This document shows positions 14,386-19,467 of a DNA stretch of 19,467 nt, piece by piece. Source of the stretch: Candidatus Gastranaerophilales bacterium. Its GTDB lineage: Bacteria; Cyanobacteriota; Vampirovibrionia; Gastranaerophilales; Gastranaerophilaceae. The position numbers and the translations under genes were made by a program. The stretch spans positions 1 to 19,467 of the forward strand of contig CAJUPC010000006.1 of assembly GCA_910588555.1 (NCBI GenBank), read 5' to 3'. Every line of letters starts with the position of its first letter. Position 1 is the stretch's first letter. The notes under the pieces were generated by a model. The model ran no database searches. It saw only the letters and a list, made by a program, of their open reading frames with translations, and had not been told where the DNA came from.

Positions 14386-14457
14386 TTTTTTACCTTTTTA
14401 TTCTCTTTTACTCTTTAATTTTAATTAAATTTTGAAAATTTTTATACCCCGACTCGA

Positions 14458-15351
14458 CTAATCTTGATTGATTTTGTCAAGAACAGCGAACAAATCTTGT
14501 TTTTCAGCGTCGTTAAGTGCAACAAGCGGACGTCTTACGAATTCTTCAATAATACCTTTATGAGCTAGAGCGGCTTTCACAGGAACCGGGTTTGGTGCCA
14601 TAAACAGTTTTCTGAAGGCAGGATATAGTTTTTTATGCATATTTACTGCTGCTAAAAATTCACCTGTTTTGTAGTTTCTAATCATAGATTTCATTTGTGC
14701 GCCAAAAATATGAGATGCAACAGAAATAACACCTCGAGCACCGAGTGACATCATTGGTAAAGTTAAGCTGTCATCGCCTGAAAGAATTGAAAAATCTTCA
14801 GGGCAGGCAAGTTTCATTTCTGTAACCATATCCATATCGCCGAAACTTTGTTTAATAGCAACGATATTCTGATATTTTTCAGCAAGTTTCGCAACTGTTT
14901 CAGGAAGCATATTCACTCCTGTTCTACCAGGGATGTTGTATAAAATAATTGGTAAATTAGTGCTTTCCGCAACTGCTGAAAAATGTTCAATCATACCTTG
15001 CTGTGACGGTTTGTTATAGTAAGGTACGACAGATAAAATTGCGTCAACTTCTTCTTTTTGCGCCCATTTTGCCGCCATAATAGCAGTAGCAGTTGAGTTT
15101 GAACCTGCATTCATAATAACTTTTGCTTTATTAGCAACAGCTCTTTTCACTGTGCTTAAAAGTTCAAATTCTTCTTCATGTGTTAGTGTCGGTCCTTCAC
15201 CAGTAGTTCCTGCAACGAGAACTGCATCTGAACCGTTTGAAATCAAATGTTTTGCGAGAGCTTCGGCTTTGTTATAGTCAATTTCTCTTTTAGAATTGAA
15301 TGGTGTAACCATTGCCGTAATAACTTCGCCTGCATCGTATCTTAAAGCCAT
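14458..15351 (-). CDS. dapA: 4-hydroxy-tetrahydrodipicolinate synthase
   Basis: A 297-residue TIM-barrel lyase condensing pyruvate with aspartate semialdehyde, the first committed step of lysine/meso-diaminopimelate synthesis. GTTGEGPTLTHEE carries the paired threonines, though the usual Ser after GTTGE is Gly. LYNIPGRTG carries the catalytic Tyr and the substrate-binding Arg. VAIKQSFGD carries the Schiff-base Lys, with QSFGD where EATGD-type residues are common. GAGG eight bases before the ATG supports the start. The gene is divergent from P4 and about 70 bases upstream of secD on the same strand, so read-through into secDF is possible. The unusual lysine-loop residues leave a small chance of a related aldolase. 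Confidence 0.9.
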   Translation of the reverse strand: MALRYDAGEVITAMVTPFNSKREIDYNKAEALAKHLISNGSDAVLVAGTTGEGPTLTHEEEFELLSTVKRAVANKAKVIMNAGSNSTATAIMAAKWAQKEEVDAILSVVPYYNKPSQQGMIEHFSAVAESTNLPIILYNIPGRTGVNMLPETVAKLAEKYQNIVAIKQSFGDMDMVTEMKLACPEDFSILSGDDSLTLPMMSLGARGVISVASHIFGAQMKSMIRNYKTGEFLAAVNMHKKLYPAFRKLFMAPNPVPVKAALAHKGIIEEFVRRPLVALNDAEKQDLFAVLDKINQD

Positions 15352-15432
15352 AATAAATACCTCATTTTACTCTATCCCTAAGCTAATTATAAAACAAAAG
15401 CATAAAAAATGTGTAAAATATTAAGTTATTTA

Positions 15433-15460
15433 TTGAAATAATAGAAAAATGTTGTATAAT
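15433..15460 (+). promoter_or_regulatory. Promoter of prepilin P4
   Basis: TTGAAA (15433-15438), 16-base spacer, TATAAT (15455-15460): the same hexamers and spacing as the P3 promoter. AAGGAG follows six bases before the ATG at 15488. Confidence 0.6.
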
Positions 15461-15487
15461 AAAAACGATAAGAGAAAGGAGTGAAAA

Positions 15488-16248
15488 ATGAAAGATTTAA
15501 AATTTAATGATGTTGTCGGGGGGGGGGCACTCATAGCTTAGCTCCCGCTTTTACACTGGCTGAAGTGTTAATAACCCTCGGCATTATTGGTATTGTTGCG
15601 GCGCTTACGATGCCATCATTGATTGCGCATCACAAAAGACAGGTTGTAGAAACAAGACTTGCAAGATTTTATTCTGTTATTAATCAAGCTATAACTATGT
15701 CAAAAGTTGAAAACGGGGATACAAAAGATTGGTTACCTATTGAAGATATATTCCAAGATGGTACCCATACCCCAGGCAGGCCTTCTAATTCAATTTCTGC
15801 AGAAAAATGGTTTAACATGTATCTTTCAAAATATTTGAAAGTAATAAAAGTTGAATCAAATAAAACTCTTGAGAGAAAATGTGATTTGTATTTCCCTGAT
15901 GGAAGTATGGTTACTTTCTCCGGTTCAAGTTGGATATTTTATCCTGAAGCTAAGGATTATAAGGTTGCTTTAACTGATAAGGAAGAGATATACGACCGCA
16001 ATCGTAAAGACAGCGGTAAGAAGAATTTTACATTCAAATTTTATCCTGATTGTAAGATACCCCACTATTATAATAAAGGTGTAGAGCCATTTATGTATTG
16101 TGGAAATGGATATGTTAGTGATTCTACTTTGAAAAATAATTCAAATATCGGTTGTTATGTAGATGCAGAGAATGAACGTGCATACTGTACAGAATTAATA
16201 AGACGGAACGGGTGGAAAATCCCAGATGATTATCCTTGGTTCAAATAA
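15488..16248 (+). CDS. Phase-variable prepilin (P4), out of frame at a 10-base G tract
   Basis: The start at 15488 (AAGGAG upstream) gives MKDLKFNDVV, then ten G (15518-15527). In the present frame translation ends at TAG 15539-15541. With 11 or 8 G the frame continues into THSLAPA, then FTLAEVLITLGIIGIVAALTMPSLI, a textbook prepilin signal, giving 253 or 252 residues. The rest differs from P1-P3: an early HHKRQVVETRLARFYSVINQAI helix, then a soluble domain with a cysteine-containing end (GCYVDAENERAYCTEL). Without slippage the longest frame with a usable start begins at 15565 and lacks the cleavage site. A secreted pilin or pseudopilin switched by tract length is the best explanation; a homopolymer sequencing error is the alternative. 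Confidence 0.8.
15518..15527. repeat. Poly-G tract (10) in the P4 leader: candidate slippage site
   Basis: Ten consecutive G between the P4 start codon and its prepilin cleavage site; 11 or 8 would restore the frame. Followed by a CACTCATAGC stretch similar to the one after the P2 tract. Confidence 0.85.
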
Positions 16249-16252
16249 TATA

Positions 16253-16284
16253 AAGGCGGGTGTGGTTTTTATCATATTCGCCTT
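16253..16284 (+). terminator. Possible terminator of P4
   Basis: AAGGCG (16253-16258) pairs with CGCCTT (16279-16284), extended by A-T pairs, directly after the stop codon. The loop of about 20 bases and the lack of a clean T run make it weak. Confidence 0.35.
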
Positions 16285-16350
16285 ATTAATTACCTCTTAA
16301 GGCAATAGTTTAATTTATTAACTTCATTTATATATCCAAAAGAGGTGAGA

Positions 16351-17145
16351 ATGAAGAACATACTTTTTATTTTGGGGATTTTATTATTAGTCTGCCAGAC
16401 TGCTGAGGCAGGTATTATCACAAACTTTGCACGTGCAAATAACAATTATTACTACCCGCATAATACGGTACGATATAGGGGATATCCTCCAAATTATTAT
16501 AACAACAATTATTATTACAATAATCACAGGCACTGTCCTTATCACGGACATTATAACAGATATCCGCAAAATTTTTATTACAATCAGCAGCCTGTTATTT
16601 ACAGGTCGCGCGTTATAAGAAAAAGTTCGGCGAACAATTCCGAAATATTGGTTTCAAATCAGTTTACGGGACTTGATAAAATAGAAAAACAAATTTTGTT
16701 CCAAACTTATGAATATGACAATGCAAAAAATCGTATTGAAAGACTTGAACATAAACTTTTCGGTGCAGCTCAAAGCGGAGAATTAGAGGAAAGATTTTTT
16801 GTTTTGAAAAGTGCGGCAAAAAATTACAAAACATTCAATCCGGACAGTAATTTTGCTATGAGGCAAAATAATAATTCATATTATGATAACGGCTACAGAC
16901 CTCCATTGTTTACAGGTACAATGGGAAGCAGCTGGAAAGCAAATCTTCTCGGTAACTTCCGAAATCAGATGATGGGTACTCCGACAGGATTTACACCGGC
17001 AATGGACCCTGCTTATATGGACTGGTTTGAAGCAGAACGCGCTATGATGAGAAGCGGTCAAGATGTTGACTACCGTTCAAATACCGGCTATTATAAGTCA
17101 AATACAAACCGCGGAGCAACAACAGGTGTTACAATTATAGATTGA
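16351..17145 (+). CDS. Secreted Tyr/Asn-rich protein of unknown function
   Basis: A 264-residue protein with a clear signal peptide (MKNILFILGILLLVCQTAEA), probably cut after AEA. Residues about 30-75 are very rich in Asn, Tyr and His (repeated NNYYYN-like runs). A segment around residues 105-140 (DKIEKQILFQTYEYDNAKNRIERLEHKLFG, positions 16672-16761) looks like a short structural repeat or coiled coil I have seen in exported proteins of this bacterial group. The C-terminus is Gly/Asn/Thr-rich. AGAGG five bases before ATG 16351 sets the start; a GTG six bases earlier is less likely. No enzyme motif. An envelope or extracellular role is inferred from the signal peptide only. Confidence 0.75.
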   Translation: MKNILFILGILLLVCQTAEAGIITNFARANNNYYYPHNTVRYRGYPPNYYNNNYYYNNHRHCPYHGHYNRYPQNFYYNQQPVIYRSRVIRKSSANNSEILVSNQFTGLDKIEKQILFQTYEYDNAKNRIERLEHKLFGAAQSGELEERFFVLKSAAKNYKTFNPDSNFAMRQNNNSYYDNGYRPPLFTGTMGSSWKANLLGNFRNQMMGTPTGFTPAMDPAYMDWFEAERAMMRSGQDVDYRSNTGYYKSNTNRGATTGVTIID

Positions 17146-17182
17146 CTTTATGCAAAAAATTATTAAATCATACATATAGATG

Positions 17183-17211
17183 TTTATTACACTCTTGAAA
17201 TAAGTGATAAT
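17183..17211 (+). promoter_or_regulatory. Possible promoter of the flagellar operon
   Basis: TTTATT (17183-17188), 17-base spacer, GATAAT (17206-17211) in the 87-base gap before fliJ. The match is loose and I see no sigma-28-type sequence. Confidence 0.3.
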
Positions 17212-17232
17212 ACATGCAAAGAGTGGAACAAA

Positions 17233-17721
17233 ATGCCTTTCAGATACAGGTTGCAAAAAGTTCTTGAATTCAGAATTCGTAAAAAAGAAGAACAGCTTCT
17301 GGTTGTTCAAAAAGCTCAACAGGCAGTATTTATAGCCGAAGAGAACATAAGAAAAAACGATGAAGAAATAAGGACAACAAAAATAAATATGCGGCATGCA
17401 GATCCTATGATGTATGATACCTATGACAAATATCTTATACATTTGTGGGAAAAAGCCGAGAAACTTGAAGAAATTCGTAAAGAAGCACAGAGAGTTCTTG
17501 ATGATGAAAAGGCAAAACTTGTAAAACTTGAGCAAGGTGTAAAAGTTCTTGAAAAACACAAAGAAAAAAGTAGAGAAATTTACATTGCAGAAGAGAAAGC
17601 TGCAGAATTAAAGCAGTATTCCGAACTCGGCGTAACAAGATATTTCAGGCAGAGTCAGGAAAGAGCGGAAGAGGAAGCAGAAATTCTCAAACAGTTAGAA
17701 GAAATAGACGGAGGTAGCTAA
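17233..17721 (+). CDS. fliJ: Flagellar export protein FliJ
   Basis: A 162-residue, almost entirely coiled-coil protein. The N-terminal MPFRYRLQKVLEFRIRKKEE matches the FliJ family start. FliJ is a cytoplasmic component of the flagellar type III export apparatus that links the FliI ATPase to FlhA and helps escort substrates. The 147-residue E. coli protein is of similar length. Its position directly before a FliK-like gene and a hook/rod gene is the usual context. Low-complexity coiled coils are easy to misassign, so the neighbours carry much of the weight. Confidence 0.8.
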   Translation: MPFRYRLQKVLEFRIRKKEEQLLVVQKAQQAVFIAEENIRKNDEEIRTTKINMRHADPMMYDTYDKYLIHLWEKAEKLEEIRKEAQRVLDDEKAKLVKLEQGVKVLEKHKEKSREIYIAEEKAAELKQYSELGVTRYFRQSQERAEEEAEILKQLEEIDGGS

Positions 17722-17723
17722 AA

Positions 17724-18542
17724 ATGAATGTAAGTACATCAACAAGTGCAAGCACATCTGATGTAAGCTCGACTCAAACAGCTCAAAGCAGCAGAGCGGA
17801 AAACAGTTCAAAAACTTCCAAAAAATCTTTTGAAGAAGAAATGAAAACACAATCAAAAGATACAAAAGAAGAAACAAACGCTTCCGATACCAAAAAAGAT
17901 GACGTAAAAGCTGAAAAAGATACCTCAAAAGAACAAAATCATCTTTCAAAAGAATTACAAGCAGATGATATAATTACGGAAGAAATGCTTTCCGGTGTTT
18001 TGAATTTTACTGATTTCAAATACCACAACGAAAGCCAATCGCTTCTTTCTCAGAATATTCAAAACCTATTGAATACAAAAAATTTGATATCTACGGTGAA
18101 TTCGGCATCCACCGTAGATTATGATGCAATTAATATGTCTGATAATGATGCGAACTTTTTTGCAAATCTGGTTCAAAATACAGATATGTCAATGAAAAGT
18201 ATAGCCTCTGAACTTGCAGATGTTAATAACGCACAAACCGCTCAATCTGTTAAAGTTTCATCCGTGTTAATGGAAAAACTTGCAGACTCAATGAAAACAA
18301 ACCAACCTTTCAGGATAGATTTTGACAAAGACGTTTCTGTCATTATAAAAGTAAATAAGGACGGAAGTCTTTCCGCAAACTTTATCCCCGGGGATAAAGC
18401 CGTTGAACAGTATTTGCGTAACAATATTTCGTTTTTAAAACAGAGATTTGATGATGAAAATCTGCGTTATACCGAATTAAGTTACAGCAACTCACGCAAT
18501 CAGCAGCAGCAAAGACGTAAAAAGGAGAACAACAATGAATGA
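17724..18542 (+). CDS. fliK: FliK-like flagellar hook-length control protein
   Basis: A 272-residue protein. The first 90 residues are Ser/Thr/Lys/Asp-rich and disordered, as is usual for the secreted ruler part of FliK. The C-terminal part (about 185-260) is compact and includes FRIDFDKDVSVIIKVNKDG and the FIPGDKAVEQYLRNNISFLK segment, matching the Flg_hook (FliK C-terminal) domain pattern. It ends in a Gln/Arg/Lys-rich tail. FliK measures hook length and switches export specificity. It follows fliJ by two bases, with GGAGG inside the fliJ end as ribosome-binding site, and overlaps the next gene by eight bases. FliK N-termini are poorly conserved, so the call relies on the C-terminal domain and context. 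Confidence 0.75.
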   Translation: MNVSTSTSASTSDVSSTQTAQSSRAENSSKTSKKSFEEEMKTQSKDTKEETNASDTKKDDVKAEKDTSKEQNHLSKELQADDIITEEMLSGVLNFTDFKYHNESQSLLSQNIQNLLNTKNLISTVNSASTVDYDAINMSDNDANFFANLVQNTDMSMKSIASELADVNNAQTAQSVKVSSVLMEKLADSMKTNQPFRIDFDKDVSVIIKVNKDGSLSANFIPGDKAVEQYLRNNISFLKQRFDDENLRYTELSYSNSRNQQQQRRKKENNNE

Positions 18543-19371
18543 TTCATTTGTTACAGCACTGAATACTCAAAAATCTACCGTAAACTGGATGGATGTTATT
18601 GCGCATAACATGACGAATGTTTATACACCCGGTTTTAGAGAACAACAGGTAAACTTTAAAACTTTTCTCGGCGGTGCGATTGCTGATGACTATGAAAAGA
18701 AAGTCAGTCAGGGAAAATCTACCCCCGGTACTTCAAATGAAAATTTATACCTTGAAGGTAAAGGATTTTTCCTTGTAAAAAACGCTGAAGGAAAAAGCAT
18801 TTACACAAGATTAGGTGAATTTACATTTGATAAAGAAGGTGTTTACCGCGACAGAAGCGGCAACACAGTTCAAGGATATATTTTGAATGATAAAGGTGAA
18901 ATTATGCAGGGTACAAAATCAATTTCCTCAGACCTTTATCAAGAAACCGCAATGAAAGGCGGAGCATTAGATATTCCGACAACAAATATTAAATTGTGGA
19001 TTGACCCGAATAACGGTAAATTCTTGGGAAAATATGATGATTATGAAATAAAAGGCGACGGAACAATATACGGTAAAGCTGACGGCGGAAAACGCACCGT
19101 GCCTTTGTATAGAGTTACAACAAGGAATTTCCATAATGCGGCGGGATTATATGAGTTTAAACAAGGTCAGTTTTTGGAAACAGAAGCTTCAGGTAAGCCT
19201 GTAATCGGTGTCGGCGAAATTCGTTCGGGACTTTTAGAAATGTCAAATGCGGATTTTAAAGGCAATATTTCATACTATCAAATGGCAAAATTACAAATGG
19301 AAGTTTCAAACAAATTGATTTCTTCACAAAAAGAGTTGCTACAAGAAGCTTTAAGATTAGTTGGCAACTAA
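18535..19371 (+). CDS. Flagellar hook/basal-body rod family protein (FlgE/FlgF/FlgG type)
   Basis: A 278-residue protein with the family's paired ends. The N-terminus has VIAHNMTNVYTPGFREQQVNF, the rod/hook signature. LEGKGFFLVKN and YTRLGEFTFDKEGVYRDRSGN form the central FlgG-like beta part. The C-terminus has EMSNADFKGNISYYQMAKLQ and a closing heptad helix, and both ends would pair into the axial coiled coil. The length fits FlgF/FlgG (about 250-260) better than most FlgE hooks (about 400). AAGGAG six bases before the ATG, inside fliK, supports the start. Next to fliK a hook role (flgE) is usual, so the exact member is left open. Confidence 0.85.
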   Translation: MNDSFVTALNTQKSTVNWMDVIAHNMTNVYTPGFREQQVNFKTFLGGAIADDYEKKVSQGKSTPGTSNENLYLEGKGFFLVKNAEGKSIYTRLGEFTFDKEGVYRDRSGNTVQGYILNDKGEIMQGTKSISSDLYQETAMKGGALDIPTTNIKLWIDPNNGKFLGKYDDYEIKGDGTIYGKADGGKRTVPLYRVTTRNFHNAAGLYEFKQGQFLETEASGKPVIGVGEIRSGLLEMSNADFKGNISYYQMAKLQMEVSNKLISSQKELLQEALRLVGN

Positions 19372-19419
19372 TTGTAGTGTTTGTTATATATATACATTAA
19401 ACTCCATTAATCGAAACGG

Positions 19420-19448
19420 TAGAGGCATTTTATGCCTCTATTTTTTTT
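19420..19448 (+). terminator. Terminator of the flagellar operon
   Basis: An eight-base perfect stem (TAGAGGCA, 19420-19427, with 19433-19440), five-base loop and a run of eight T. It lies about 50 bases past the hook/rod gene, so the fliJ-fliK-rod unit ends here. Confidence 0.9.
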
Positions 19449-19467
19449 GCTTGAAAATTTTTATAAA

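Noticed and set aside
6046..15527. Site-specific inversion of the whole segment between the two oppositely oriented poly-G motifs
   Set aside because: On the plus strand both motifs have the same orientation, so recombination between them would delete rather than invert about 9.5 kb including thrS and ssb; the shared flank is only about 10 bases.
17098..17949. Long antisense ORFs (153 and 84 codons) over fliJ and fliK
   Set aside because: Phe/Leu/Cys-rich translations are the expected antisense of Lys/Glu-rich coiled-coil genes; no start signals.

Overview
This is a low-GC chromosomal window that most resembles a gut-type, non-photosynthetic relative of cyanobacteria (Vampirovibrionia / 'Melainabacteria', probably Gastranaerophilales). 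The reasons are several prepilins with an A|FTLAE-type start and an IIGVVAA-like core, an anaerobe's oxygen-defence operon, a flagellar operon and AT-rich coding. The assignment is inferred from gene content, not from a marker-gene tree.

Layout. Positions 1-15 hold the first codons of a minus-strand prepilin that leaves the window. Positions 150-2886 hold a small membrane protein and then a plus-strand oxygen/peroxide-defence operon: PerR/Fur-like regulator, a 45-residue rubredoxin, a rubrerythrin-like protein whose diiron site looks degenerate, and a flavodiiron protein. Positions 2927-9226 carry three large paralogous minus-strand prepilins (called P1, P2 and P3 here) interleaved with an unrecognised helical protein and thrS (a ThrRS without the TGS domain). 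Positions 9480-12017 are an overlapping ssb / DUF1537 kinase / pdxA-like operon. Positions 12084-15351 are secF, secD and dapA on the minus strand. At 15488 is a fourth, shorter prepilin (P4), followed by a secreted Tyr/Asn-rich protein and the flagellar genes fliJ, fliK-like and a hook/rod protein.

The most interesting content is the prepilin family. (1) P1, P2 and P3 share a conserved body of about 250 residues but end in hypervariable tails of about 35 residues. In the tails, several aligned codons keep a third-position C while the first two bases change, and the P2 tail is far richer in GC and GC3 than the surroundings. This is the pattern expected of diversity-generating retroelement (DGR) variable regions (AAC in a template becoming NNC). 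No reverse transcriptase or template repeat lies in the window, so this is a hypothesis. (2) P2 and P4, on opposite strands, each contain a run of exactly 10 G/C between the start codon and the prepilin peptidase site. In both, 10 puts the gene out of frame, while 11 or 8 would restore a complete prepilin of 372 or 253 residues. This looks like homopolymer phase variation, both copies OFF in this assembly, although homopolymer sequencing error must be excluded. Together these suggest a surface-pilin system that combines on/off switching with tip-sequence diversification.

No gene-free stretch exceeds 300 bases. The longest gap (9227-9479) holds the P3 promoter and an AT-rich ssb leader in which I recognise nothing else. 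I saw no tRNA, rRNA, CRISPR array or transposase.
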